A model generated the notes under the pieces. The model was not told where the DNA came from. It ran no database searches and saw only the letters and a list, made by a program, of their open reading frames with translations. 64,000 bases of DNA, from positions 20,776,139 through 20,840,138 of the forward strand of contig OY743168.1 of assembly GCA_963555705.1 (NCBI GenBank), read 5' to 3'. The position numbers were made by a program, and so were the translations under genes. Shown piece by piece: positions 1 through 9,630 of this stretch (positions are counted from its first letter, which is position 1; every line of letters starts with the position of its first letter). This stretch comes from Ligustrum vulgare (taxonomy: Eukaryota > Streptophyta > Magnoliopsida > Lamiales > Oleaceae).

Positions 1-196
1 ATTCAATCTCAATTATGTTATCGCTCAATTCTTTAGTATAATTGTGATGAAATGTTGAGATTTCCATCAATTGCTTGAAACTTCCTTGGAGAGTTTCTGC
101 AAGTTGTTCAATTCCAAATTTTATATCTTCAGCTTCCTCCATGAGGAAGTTCATTCGCTTTTTGGCGTCTATCAGAGATTTTTTGATATTATCCAT
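1..196 (-). CDS. Start of ORF downstream of RNase H (position of the viral transactivator/inclusion-body gene), partial
   Basis: An ATG at 196-194 opens a frame that stays open to base 1 (65 codons) and continues outside the window. It starts MDNIKKSLIDAKKRMNF and is charged and helical, with no motif I recognise. The start overlaps the RNase H stop in the string ATGGATAA (196-189), the kind of start-stop overlap used for reinitiation in this family. In caulimoviruses, soymoviruses and cavemoviruses the ORF after RT-RNase H is the translational transactivator; assignment here rests on position only. Confidence 0.55.
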   Translation of the reverse strand, partial: MDNIKKSLIDAKKRMNFLMEEAEDIKFGIEQLAETLQGSFKQLMEISTFHHNYTKELSDNIIEIE

Positions 197-608
197 CTGG
201 AAATTCAATATTCCTGCTTAAAAAGTCTGCAATATAATTATTAACACCTTTAATATGAACTATATCAAAATTATAAAATGCCAAATATGCTTGCCATTTA
301 TGAAGCCTTCTATATTGAGGTTCTGGTGGTAATTTATTTTTTACTAAACCTGCAACTTGAGAATTATCAGTTTCAACAATGAATTTCTTAAATAATAAAA
401 ACAATGAAAACTTCTTTATTCCTCTGATGATTGCTAACAGTTCTTTCTCATGAGTAGTATAATTTATTTCTGCTTGATTAAACGTTCCACTTGAGTATCT
501 ACAAATTTCATTAAGATCTGTTTTTAATATTGCTGCCCAATACTTATCTGAGGCATCAGTATTAACTATCAGATTATCTTTTTCATCTGATAGTCTTAAT
601 TTTGGCAA
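189..608 (-). pseudogene. Pararetroviral RNase H domain
   Basis: This 139-codon frame encodes the RNase H end of the viral polymerase, which removes RNA from the RNA-DNA hybrid during reverse transcription. It has the first catalytic block NTDASDKYWAA, a THEKELLAI block with the second acidic residue, and ETDNSQV with the third, then a C-terminal HKWQAYLAFYNFDI...IADFLSR segment usual in plant pararetroviruses and Gypsy elements. It follows the RT frame, separated by a short stretch (609-659) where the frame is interrupted. It ends at a TAA at 191-189 that overlaps the next ORF start. Confidence 0.85.
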
Positions 609-659
609 ATTTTTACATTCTTCTTTTAGTGATTTGACAATTTCTGTGTGTTCATCCCT

Positions 660-1556
660 TCATCCTTTGATATTTGTTTTTCTAAGTAAAATTTGAATTT
701 TATGTCTCTTTTTTGATAGATTTTCAATAAATCCTTCTGCATAATTTAAACATCCTAAAAAATTTTGTATTTGTTCTTTTGATTCTAATTTGTCTGGAAA
801 ACTTTCTATCTTCTTAGATATATGGGTTTGTAATTTTATCCCCATTTTATTTATTGATAATTCAAGAAAATCAATTTCTTGTTTTTCTATTATAGCTTTA
901 TTTTTTGAAAGAACAATTCCTTCTTTTTTGCATTCATTTATAAATTTAATTAAATGGTTTCTATGTTCTTCTCTATTATTAGAACATATTAATATATCAT
1001 CGACATAGACAATTAAGAATTCATTAAATTTTCTAAATATGTTATCCATTCTTCTTTGATATATTTGTGGTGCATTTTTTAAACCAAATGGCATAACCAA
1101 CCATTCATACTTACCTTGGGGTGTACTAAATGTTGTATATTGAATACTATCTTCTTCCATTTTTACTTGCCAAAATCCTGATTTGCAATCAAATTTAGAA
1201 TAATATTGCTTTCCTTTTGTAAGATTTATCAGTACCTCTTTATTTGGTAAAAAATATCCATCAAATTTAGTATATTTGTTTAATTCTTTATAATTTATTA
1301 TCATTCTAGCTTTTCCTCTTTTTTGTTCAGAATGTTTCATGACCATAAAAGCTGGACTACTATGTGGTCCATTACTAGATCTGATTAATTTTTGGTTAAG
1401 TAATTCTTTTATCTAAGTTTTAAATTCTTGTGTATCTTGTATGGTATACATCATTGGTCTAACTTTTATAATAACATTTTCTGTTAATTCTATTTTAGCT
1501 TTTGGATGATGTGATTTCCAAAATAATAATGAATTCTCTCCACAAATTTTTTCTAG
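660..1556 (-). pseudogene. Pararetroviral reverse transcriptase
   Basis: The frame 1346-660 (228 codons) holds the RT palm and fingers: RMIINYKELN, the FDCKSGFWQVKM block with a catalytic aspartate, TPQGKYEWLVMPFGLKNAP, the YVDDILICS active site (YVDD at 1007-996), and the thumb/connection start with FLGCLNYAEGFI. The N-terminal part lies at 1347-1556 in the same direction but is cut by an in-frame stop near 1412. The domain order and spacing match Caulimoviridae. Decay by point changes means no functional enzyme is expected. Confidence 0.9.
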
Positions 1557-2093
1557 TTAATCAATGATTTTTTCTATGTTTGTTTGTATGTTCGTTTTTA
1601 GGACTTTTTTATACATTATTTTTCTATTTTTTATTTCATTTTGTGTAATTGGTTTTTTCTCCCATTTATCACCACGCTGAGGTGGCTGAACTCTATAAGG
1701 TCTAAATTCTCTTGATATTTTTAGTAAATGTGCACAAGGTATTTGTAACTTTATCATGTAGTTATTTTGTTTATAATATTGAAATTGTTGTATAAAGTCA
1801 TTTCCTAGTAATATATCAAATTCTAGTTTGTTATACTTATATATTTTATTTACATCTATTTGTTTACTCCCAATTATTATATCAATTTTATCAGCACTAT
1901 TAATTATATGAGTACTTTCTCCTGTTACTCCTGTAATTTTTATCTTTCCATTAGTATTCCATGATTTTATTAAGAAACTTTTGAATATTGTTATATCACT
2001 TCACGTATCAATTAATACACATGTTGTTATATTTGTTTCAACAATTGTAACTTGTATATAAACAGCTAAAGGAAAACTTATTTGGTTATTCAT
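1557..2093 (-). pseudogene. Pararetroviral aspartic protease at the N-terminus of pol, active site broken
   Basis: A frame that starts at an ATG at 2093-2091 leads into the RT. Its retropepsin-type motif reads D-T-stop-S-D at 2009-1995: the glycine of the catalytic DTG triplet is replaced by TGA. Downstream lie the flap-like and ILLGNDF segments expected of a caulimovirid protease. The ATG comes immediately after a TAA (2096-2094) in the same frame, so this stop may itself be a later change inside a longer polyprotein. The protease normally matures coat protein and polymerase. Confidence 0.7.
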
Positions 2094-2477
2094 TTATTCA
2101 GCTTTTCTACATAGTATAGTTTGACCATTATGAGTTATATATAATCCTTCACGTTTTATACTATAATCTTCTAGTCCATCTAGAAAGCTCGTTCCTAATA
2201 ATACATGAGGAATTATCATACTACTATCTACATGACATGGTACTAGGAGATTTATTCCTCCTATTTTTATTGGTACTTTTACTTCAAGTTCAATCATATG
2301 TACTTGTCCATCAAAATTTATATATCTATATGGATTAGTTCTATGAGATATTAGTCATTTATTTCTATTTGAAACTATATGACATTCACTAGCTCCTGTG
2401 TCTATTAATATATTTGATCATTTTATATGTTCTATTCCATTAAAATATTCACATTCTATTTTCATATTTCCAACATT
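2094..2477 (-). pseudogene. Second retropepsin-like domain between movement protein and pol
   Basis: A second aspartic-protease signature, ILIDTGASECH, lies at about 2411-2379 (DTGAS at 2402-2388), with a downstream HVLLGTSFLDGL segment of the kind that carries the second conserved block of retropepsins. Three in-frame TGA codons interrupt it, at 2480-2478, 2420-2418 and 2357-2355; each could come from a tryptophan TGG by one transition. The piece 2297-2094 is open. It precedes the protease at the start of pol, giving two protease-like domains in tandem. I do not know whether both were ever active. Confidence 0.6.
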
Positions 2478-3373
2478 TCAATTAAGTTTTATTTCTTTTG
2501 TATTACTAGTTTCTCCTAATTGTTTTCTATTAGGTAAACTTGTTGATCTCCTAATTAATCTGCCATCTTCAAATGTTATGTTATTATTAGGGTATTCTTC
2601 TTCTCGTAATTCTATGATTTCTGGTTTATTTTTTGTTATAGTAAGTTCATAGTTTCTTGGAACTAAACTTATTTGCTTATCTGATTCTACGGCTTTACCA
2701 AAGTCTTTACATTCTTTATAAATTTCAATAAATGGTTTTTTAGAATAAATGTTTCCATAATTAGAATTAGTAAATGTGTATAATGCCTTGTATTCTATAG
2801 TCATAATTTTATCTCCTGATTCCATTATATCATCTTTATATAATTTGAAATGAGACCTAAAACTTCATTAAAATTTCTGTCTTTTAATGATATACAATAT
2901 TTTGGGTAACATGTAAATATTAGTTTCTTATATGCTAGATTTCCTTTTACTGTTCCTAAATGGCTGTCTTTTAAATTTATTATTCTTCCATCATGTAAAC
3001 TTACAGTTAAAGGCGAATCTAATCCTTCTCTAAACAGGGATTTAAACATTATTTGGATACCTGCTAAATAAACATATTGGATCTTTTCACTTTGTTTTCT
3101 ATTGATCTTTGTTAATAATTCTGCAACCGTATTTTTTGTTAAAAGGTTTAATTTGTGTGTTCCTTGGGTAGCTCTAACATCTATTACCCTTTAAATTTTA
3201 TGGTATTCATTTATTGCTACTTTTTCTCTTTTCCATATTATATCTAATATATCCCATTTTCTTATTTTCAAATCTAAAGATAATTTTTGTATCTTCCTGA
3301 ACTTATTATTATCAAAAGTTACCTTTAATCCATAACCTTCTATTCCTTCATATTTTTGTTTATCTATGTTCAT
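2478..3373 (-). pseudogene. Viral cell-to-cell movement protein (30K superfamily)
   Basis: Frames 3373-3191, 3190-2825 and 2825-2478 together cover a movement-protein domain. The most diagnostic stretch is SLFREGLDSPLTVSLHDGRI at the start of the 3049-2825 frame, followed by a GNLAYKKLIFTCYPKYC block; caulimovirid movement proteins carry this LFREG(L/I)D-TP and GNLAY arrangement. Such proteins form tubules through plasmodesmata so that particles can pass between cells. The frame is interrupted near 3191 and near 2825. It lies after the coat protein, which is the reverse of the badnavirus order. Confidence 0.8.
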
Positions 3374-3399
3374 ATTTACTTCTATTTGCTTCTATTTCT

Positions 3400-3792
3400 T
3401 TATTCTGATTCTGATTCATTACTTTCTGAATCTCTTTCACTTATATAGACTTCTTGATCATAGTATTCTTCAATATCTGATATTTCACTTAGTTCACTTT
3501 CTATTTCTAGATATTCTTTTTGTAATATTTTAACTTTCTTTTTGTTACAATCAGGGCTTATATGCCCAATTTCTCCACAATTCCAACATTTACATTGGCT
3601 TTTGTCTTTCTTATAAGTTTTATTTTTCTGTCTTTCATTTGGATTATATCTTCTTTTGTAATATCTTCTCTTAGGTTTTATATATTTTTTCCTGAAGTTT
3701 CTGAATTTTTTAAACTTTCTATTTTTATATTTTCTTTTATTATTATTTTTTCTTCTTTCAGTGTTACATCCCCATTGGGTAGGTTTTTTCAT
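3400..3792 (-). pseudogene. Coat protein C-terminal part: basic region and CCHC zinc knuckle
   Basis: The 130-codon frame starts with a very Lys/Arg/Tyr-rich tract (KKFRNFRKKYIKPKRRYYKR) and then has the zinc knuckle CWNCGEIGHISPDC (C-x2-C-x4-H-x4-C, about 3588-3547), followed by an acidic tail rich in Glu and Ser. This is the standard nucleic-acid-binding end of a caulimovirid coat protein. It continues the coat-protein frame above it; a stop at 3825-3823 and a short shift separate the two. Confidence 0.85.
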
Positions 3793-3822
3793 ATCTTCAC
3801 AACATATTCTGGTTAATTTTCC

Positions 3823-4743
3823 TTATTTCTTTAATAATTGTCTTTGTTGACATATATATGCTAATCTTTCAAATAGGAATTTTATTCCTGATCCTAATGT
3901 TCTAGGTGTTCCAGGGTTATCTCTAATAAAATTTTCAAATTCTATTTTAAAGTATATTCCCCATGAATCGGGTAATTTATTGTAATACATATCTCTATAT
4001 ACTTCTTGATTTTCATTACTATAGAATTGGACATAATAGTATTCTTTAAACTCACAAGTGTATTCTTTGATTTTACACATATCACATATTGTTAAATTTA
4101 TTAATCTTACTCTTGCATTATCTTTTTCTCTTATTGATTCTGCTTCAGAATTACTTATCCAATTTTCTCCTAAAAATTCATCCGCAACATAATCTACTAA
4201 CTTTTCTATTCCCTTTCTATCTGATTTTATTATTTCCGTCTGTACATTTCTTCTTATTAATGCTTTTGTATTACTACTTATTCCTTCCCACCAATTTCTA
4301 ACATGTCCTTCAAAAGATGCTACTAAAAAATTTATCATTCTATCAGTATTTTCCCATGTATTATCTTTATTGTATAAAAAGAATAGTATCATTGAATCTG
4401 CCCATATTAATAAGGCTTTTTTAGTGTCTATTTTACAATCCAAATCTAATTTTGTTCCTCCATGATTAATAGGTTTATCATAATTATCATTTGGTTCAAA
4501 CCTATCGTTATATTTATTCCCTCTAGGTGGTTTTCTATCCCTGATTCTATCATAATATTGTCGGTGTGGTTTACTATATAAGAGTGCATAACTTTCATTT
4601 GTATCTGGTAATTCTTGTTTAGAAGTTCCTATAGGAGCAGAGTTAGGTGCTCCTCCAGTATTCATCAAAACTTGGTATTCATTAAAATTTTCTATGCTTA
4701 ACTGGTCAAAATTTTCTATAAGCAAATCTAATTCTTCATTCAT
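3823..4743 (-). pseudogene. Viral coat protein core
   Basis: A frame of about 300 codons from an ATG at 4743 has an acidic N-terminus, then a proline/arginine region (PHRQYYDRIRDRKPPRGNKY) and a helical core including MINFLVASFEGHVRNWWEGI, the kind of segment found in capsid domains of plant pararetroviruses and Gypsy gag. It ends just before the zinc-knuckle part. The ATG lies upstream of the stop of the preceding frame (ATGAATGA), so the ORFs overlapped by a few bases. Assignment rests on position, the knuckle that follows, and these motifs. Confidence 0.7.
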
Positions 4744-5265
4744 TATTGTCTTGTTTTTCTTCAAATTTTTCTTCAGCTTTTAATTTTCCTAAAGTTTTTT
4801 CTATAGATTTTTGTAATTCTAATTCTTCCTCCAGTATTTTTGGTAATATGTTTCTCATAAATTCACCATCCATACTTCCTGCTTCTATTATAATTTTTTC
4901 TTGTTCGAAATGTTTTTTTCCTATTCTAAGAATTTTTTTTCTATGAAAAAGTCTATTTTCTTATCTTTGGTTTTATTATTTTCTTTGAATTCTCTAATCT
5001 CTAGTTTTAGTATATTTATATCATTTCTTACTTCTTTTAATTCATTTTTTACTTCTTGAATATCACTTATTAATGATTTTATTAATATTTTTAGATCTTC
5101 AATATATTCGCTTATTGACATTTTATACTTTTGGTTTTTGAGTTTTTTGTACCTTAAATAGTCTGTCATACATATCATCCATTTTTATTTCTATCTTTTT
5201 GATTCTTTCTTCTATTGATATGATTTTTTCGTTTTCATTCTCTCTTATTTTCTCATTTAATTTAT
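4744..5265 (-). pseudogene. Coiled-coil small ORF region of the pararetrovirus
   Basis: The clearest frame (5178-4921, 85 codons) is a run of charged heptads (DIQEVKNELKEVRNDINILK), a predicted coiled coil, ending FFIEKKFLE. Another lysine/glutamate-rich frame continues to about 4740. The 87 bases upstream (5265-5179) also read as a charged helical frame in a different phase, suggesting a frameshift within one coiled-coil protein. In caulimovirids a small coiled-coil protein of this kind associates with virions; that role is inferred. Confidence 0.5.
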
Positions 5266-5691
5266 CTATTTTTCTATAATTATTCTAATTTTATCTTGAT
5301 TAATTAATTCTCCTGATTTTCTTTGAAATTCTTTTAAGACTTCTTCATCTATATTTTTAACTTCTCCTATCATTTCTTTTAATTCTTTGAATTGTATTGT
5401 TAGTTTATTTTGAACATTTTGTAATTTTTCTTTGATATTTATATCCTGTATATTTAATTGTTGTAATTCTTCAATGTCTAATTTATCTTGTAAATTTATG
5501 TTTTTATATGTTTGCCATAAAAATGCACTTATCCAATTTAATTGCATATTAAGAAATCCATCGGATTCTCCCCATGAGCTTAATGGTTGAAACATAGTTG
5601 TATTGACTCCTTTTATTTGGTAAGATCCTACTGGTAGATTAATATTTTCTATTATTTGTTTTTCAAATTTTATTTCTGGAAATTCTGTCAT
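5266..5691 (-). CDS. Pararetroviral small ORF 3, 141 codons
   Basis: The frame starts at ATG 5691-5689, sharing one base with the TAA of the preceding ORF (TAATG), a coupled arrangement typical of the small 5' ORFs of caulimovirids. The product has MQLNWISAFLWQTYKNI in the middle and then a charged, probably coiled-coil half. It resembles the small virion-associated/P1-P2-type proteins by size and position, but I cannot assign a function. It is intact within the fossil copy. Confidence 0.5.
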   Translation of the reverse strand: MTEFPEIKFEKQIIENINLPVGSYQIKGVNTTMFQPLSSWGESDGFLNMQLNWISAFLWQTYKNINLQDKLDIEELQQLNIQDINIKEKLQNVQNKLTIQFKELKEMIGEVKNIDEEVLKEFQRKSGELINQDKIRIIIEK

Positions 5692-6071
5692 TAAATTCTT
5701 CCTTTGATATGCTCAACTTCTAATCTTAATTTCGTATCATATTTTACTTCTTTACATATCATTATTTTATATTCACAAAATTCTTCAATTGATCTTAACA
5801 TCGTTTTTCTTTGTTGTGCTTTATAACTTTTTATGTAATATTTTATTTCTCCAGTTATATCATATTTTTCTATATTGATTTTTTCTTTGTTATTTATGAT
5901 CATAAGTATATTAGGTAATTGTTTTAAAATTGTATTAAAATATTTTCTTTTACTTTCTAATGATTTTAGTCTTAGAAATCCTTTTCTTTTTATATTTCTT
6001 TCTTCTATCATTTGGTCTAATAGATTTCCTCTTTGTTCTATTATTGAATCTAATTTCTCATTTGTTTTCAT
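5691..6071 (-). CDS. Pararetroviral small ORF 2, 126 codons
   Basis: The frame runs from ATG 6071 to a TAA that overlaps the next start codon by one base. The protein is basic and rich in Lys, Ile and Leu, with no motif I recognise. Its place between the primer site and the coat protein gene matches the small leader-proximal ORFs of plant pararetroviruses. It is unbroken. Confidence 0.45.
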   Translation of the reverse strand: MKTNEKLDSIIEQRGNLLDQMIEERNIKRKGFLRLKSLESKRKYFNTILKQLPNILMIINNKEKINIEKYDITGEIKYYIKSYKAQQRKTMLRSIEEFCEYKIMICKEVKYDTKLRLEVEHIKGRI

Positions 6072-6102
6072 ATCTAGATATTTGATTAATAAGGGTTCTC
6101 CT

Positions 6103-6387
6103 CTATGATAATCTATTTCTATAATCTTTGTATAATTCTTCTAGTATATCTTTGTGGATTAAATCTAATATTTCGCTTATGATAAAATATTCTTTTATTA
6201 TATAGAAATTTATTAGATCATAAATGCATTTTCTTATATCTTCGTCCAAATCTTTTAAAGTTCTCAAGATTTCTATTTTATAATTATCGGGTAGTATTAA
6301 CGTATGCATAATCATAAATCTTGATGTATTTATTATATATTTATTTTTAATTTGTGTTATATAATATTTATCTTTTAGATATGCCAT
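6103..6387 (-). CDS. Pararetroviral small ORF 1, about 94 codons
   Basis: The same frame is open up to 6480 but has no ATG there, and that extension would cover the tRNA primer site. I therefore place the start at ATG 6387-6385, inside the primer-site-proximal sequence (MAYLKDKYYITQIKNKYI). The product is small, with alternating hydrophobic and charged residues and no recognised motif. It is the first ORF after the primer site. Confidence 0.45.
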   Translation of the reverse strand: MAYLKDKYYITQIKNKYIINTSRFMIMHTLILPDNYKIEILRTLKDLDEDIRKCIYDLINFYIIKEYFIISEILDLIHKDILEELYKDYRNRLS

Positions 6388-6402
6388 ATGGCTCTGATAC
6401 CA
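6388..6402 (-). other. tRNA-Met(i) primer-binding site of the pararetrovirus
   Basis: The minus strand reads TGGTATCAGAGCCAT, complementary to the 3' end of plant initiator tRNA-Met, the primer for minus-strand DNA synthesis in Caulimoviridae. The ORF order starts directly after it, which sets the viral genome origin here. Confidence 0.9.
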
Positions 6403-6808
6403 AGTGAGGGGTGCTACTATGAGCGAACAAAAATCAAATAAAATCATAAACAAAATTAATAAAAGTATATAAAATTTCAAGGACTAAGTTGTAACTTTTC
6501 TAAATTTTAATGGGTATAGTTGAAATATATATATAAGGGTATTTGTGGTAATTTATAGTATTTAAGGCTATTTTTAAAAGATATAAAAATGTTAGGGTAT
6601 TTTTAAAAATTGGTAAGTTTTTAAGGGTATTTTCATGTATTTCCTCTTTTACTTGTTGGTAGAAAGTGTCAAGTGTGAAGATCAAACCAATGCACGTATT
6701 GAGCAATGGTCACTAAATCAACACTGGACTGTGGTACAATGGTGCGTTCAAGCTCAAAAATGGGCATTTTAAACTTGTTTATTCCCTGATAGTACACATC
6801 AAATTCCA
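6403..6808. other. AT-rich non-coding stretch beside the pararetrovirus
   Basis: This stretch holds T-rich repeats of the type gggtatttttaaaa (about 6530-6640) and no convincing gene. On the minus strand it is upstream of the viral primer site, so part of it may be the viral intergenic promoter/leader region. The join between virus and plant DNA cannot be placed. Confidence 0.4.
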
Positions 6809-6918
6809 ATGCTCTTTTTCCCCTTTGTCCCCTCCTTCGAAAAGCACGACACCAATGCCGTTTGTAATGAGAAACTCTTAAGCTTGACTTTGCAGAAACA
6901 CGGAGATGACGAAGGGTG
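6809..6918 (+). pseudogene. Left half of a short ORF split by the Copia insertion (continues at 13061)
   Basis: From ATG 6809 a frame runs to the target-site copy GGGTG (6914-6918), where the Copia LTR begins. Skipping the element and one target copy, the frame continues in phase at 13061-13136 and ends in TAA, giving 61 codons. The joining residues read KHGDDEGC then TTDLFGFDATKIF. I do not recognise the protein. The unbroken phase across the insertion suggests a coding exon, but the length is short enough for chance. Confidence 0.4.
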
Positions 6919-7372
6919 TGTTAGAAAATTTTCATCACAGATAAATTATTTATCTACGATCCAAAATCATCATGCTGAATTATCAAGAATGAATAACTGA
7001 AGCGGAAGTGTACCTTAATCAAATATGATTCGCGATGAACAATTCTGTTGGTTGGATCTTCTAAATCAATACGTAGTCCTAATTTTTCTCTCTGATGATG
7101 GGATGTCAGACAGAATGAACAGTACGTACGATTCAGGGATCATAACCGACTTTATATACTGTATTGCCAGTTAACCTAATCCGGCCCATCATGAATTAGG
7201 TAATGGCCTGGTATCTACACATAAAAGCTCATACATTAATTAGATGCATTAAAGTCCAATATACCAAATCCTTATTAGATCACTTTAAATGGGCTTAACC
7301 AAAATTGATAGCCTTTTATTCAATACACAATAATTCACATATAAGCCCACACGATTGATTAAAATCCTTACA
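6919..7372 (-). repeat. 3' LTR of the 6919-13055 Copia element
   Basis: 454 bp, plus-strand ends TGTTAGAAAATTTTC and GATTAAAATCCTTACA, matched by the copy at 12602-13055 with about eleven differences. Confidence 0.93.
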
Positions 7373-7390
7373 ATCTCCCACTTGGGCTAC
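7373..7390 (-). other. Polypurine tract of the Copia element
   Basis: Directly inside the 3' LTR the minus strand reads AAGTGGGAGATTG, a common plant Copia polypurine tract that primes plus-strand DNA. Confidence 0.7.
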
Positions 7391-8242
7391 ATGTGTAACC
7401 TTACAATTTTGTATCAATCATAACCTTATGAGTACTCAGAATTTTGCTATCATTACTGAATGCATCCCCAAACAATCCGGTCCATCAATTATATCAACAT
7501 AGGATCAAAGCGGCTTTCGCTACATTAATCGTAACTAAACCTATCAATGGTCACGTATATCGACATAACTGAATGACATGGATAAAGTATGGATGTGTAG
7601 CATGGAAATTACATGTAATGTGATCTTCAACATGCCTATTTCCAACTGGTCCAACTTTAGTGAGATCATCCTCAAACAAGTTCAGAGATAATAAACCTGA
7701 AACCTTACAGTTGTAAATAACTTTAACTTTAAACTGTATCCAAAATGACAATAAATGTGTCTAATGCACCCAAAATACAAACTCCCACTGAAACCGAATA
7801 TCCTTAAGAAATACAACACCCATATGAGTATTGTGCTCATGAAAGACCTTGGGTTGTAATACTTTAGTAAGCGGATCCGCAATTATGGAGTTTGTCACAA
7901 TGTGCTCTTATTGATACGTGCCCACTCTGAACTGTATCATTCACAACCTGAAACTTATGTCAATGTATTTTGACTTAGTTGAGCTCCTGTTGTTACTGGA
8001 ATATAAATCTGCTGAGTTATTGTCACAATATAACTTTAGTGATCTTTCTATACTGTACAGAATACGCAACCCAGTGACAGAATTTCGCAGCTATATTCCA
8101 TAATTAGATGCCCCCAAAATTGCTACAAACTGTGTTGCCAAGTGAAAGAAGCTAAAGTGTTTGTTAAGCATTCTTTCCGGAAATAGCTCCTCCAACTAGC
8201 AGATAAACGTAGCCTAATGTGGATCTTTTACTGTTTTGGCAT
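7391..8242 (-). pseudogene. 3' internal region of Copia with decayed RNase H
   Basis: No open frame survives. The stretch lies between the polypurine tract and the RT/RNase H frame, where the rest of RNase H and the 3' untranslated region belong. Only short traces of coding sense can be read on the minus strand. Confidence 0.5.
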
Positions 8243-9630
8243 CTAGCAAAAATCGGAATCATAATACCATATGATCTCCAACTGATCCAGTTTTCTGTAT
8301 GTGAGCATGTAATCTTTTGTTCTCTTTAAATACCTTATAACCCATGTTCGGCTGCTTTCCAAATGATCCATCCCAGGGTTACTTAAATATCTCATTAGTA
8401 ACCCAACAATGTACGCAATATCCGGACGCGTACAAACTTGAGTATACATCAGATTTTCTTATAGCTTAACTATATGGGATCCTCTGCATTTCTTTAATTT
8501 CAAGATAACTTTTCGGGCATTAGTCGAGACTAAATTTGTCTCCCTTAGCGATAGGGATGTCCCCTGATTTACTGTCTTGCGTGCCAAACCTCTTAAGTAC
8601 TTTATCGATATAGCCCTTTTGTGACAATCCAAGAATACCCTGAGAGCAATCCCGGTGTATCTGAATCCCTAATACAAAAGAGATGTCACCAAGATTTTTA
8701 ATCTCAAAATTTTATGTGACATACCTATATCATTAGTGGCAAGCAATATGTTATCAACATACAAAATCAGGAAAATACATTTACTCTCACTGAACTTGTA
8801 ATACATACAACCATCAACAGCATTAATCTCAAGACCAAATGAGATAATTACTTGATGAAATTTGTATTACCCTTAACGAGAAGCTGGCTTGAGCACATAA
8901 ATGGATTTCTTTAATTTGCAAACCGTTTCATCAATGTCTCCATTGAGAAATGTCGTCTTAACATCCATTTGATGTAACTCGAGGTCAAAATGTGCAACAA
9001 CCTGACTTTCCTGAAAGAGTCTTTCGTAGAAACCAAAGGGAAAGTCTCTTTACAATCAATGTCATCATTCTGTGTAAAGCCCTTAGATACAAGACGAACT
9101 TTATATCTTTTCACATTACCTATCGAATCCCTCTTGGTTTAAAAATCCATTTAAGACTAATGGGCTTCGTACCTTCTGATAATGGGACAAGATCCCAAAC
9201 TTTATTGTCTTGCATATGCTTATACTCCTTATTTATGACATCAATCCACTTTTGAGAGTTAGAAACCTGCATGGCCTGATGGAATTGATTGGACCATCTT
9301 CCACCATTCCATTATTTCCTTATGTTCTTGGAAAAATACTATTTAAATTATCCGGAATAGCATTTTTTCCCTTTCTCTCGTGGATCTCCTTAATGGCTTT
9401 AGTTATTGAGGTTGTTGAGTTTGTAATTCTGAAATTTACCTTATTTTGGATGGGAGGTTCTTCAACATTGTCTGATTGAGGTTCCGGATATACTTCTTGA
9501 TCAAGGACATGCATAGAAACTTGCACATTGTCAAAAGCAATAGTAGGCATCGATACCGATCATTCCTCAACTTATTCCTTAAAGACAATATCTCTAACCT
9601 TATTTCTCCCCCAAAACTCAACTTCCTCAA
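8243..9630 (-). pseudogene. Copia pol remnant: integrase-RT linker, RT and start of RNase H
   Basis: Reading down the minus strand, 9550-9320 gives the linker ahead of RT (EVYPEPQSDNVEEPPIQNKV). 9114-8911 gives RT with RYKVRLVSKGFTQNDDIDCKETFPLVSTKD, and 8449-8243 gives the end of RT with YTQVCTRPDIAYIVGLLMRYLSNP. Further recognisable pieces (SQKGYIDKVLKRF near 8600) lie in other frames, so several frameshifts and stops have accumulated. The motifs are standard for plant Ty1/Copia polyproteins. Confidence 0.85.

Larger units (their letters stand above)
1..6402 (-). mobile_element. Endogenous pararetrovirus (Caulimoviridae), decayed, leaves window at the left edge
   Basis: On the minus strand a caulimovirid genome reads from a tRNA-Met primer site at 6402-6388 through small 5' ORFs, coat protein with zinc knuckle, a 30K-type movement protein, protease, reverse transcriptase (YVDD at 1007-996) and RNase H, then a further ORF that runs out of the window at base 1. 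No integrase and no LTRs are seen, which fits a pararetrovirus rather than a retrotransposon. The reading frames are broken by several stops and shifts, so it is a fossil copy. The order coat protein then movement protein then protease-RT-RNase H is, from memory, closer to cavemovirus/solendovirus-type genomes than to badnaviruses, where movement protein comes first. Genus assignment is inference and needs an RT tree. Confidence 0.9.

Noticed and set aside
1..6402. Gypsy retrotransposon
   Set aside because: A 30K movement protein and several small leader ORFs are present, and no integrase or LTR is seen, which fits Caulimoviridae.
6103..6480. Longer viral ORF 1 starting at 6480
   Set aside because: The first codon is TTG and the extension would run over the tRNA primer site; the ATG at 6387 is a better start.
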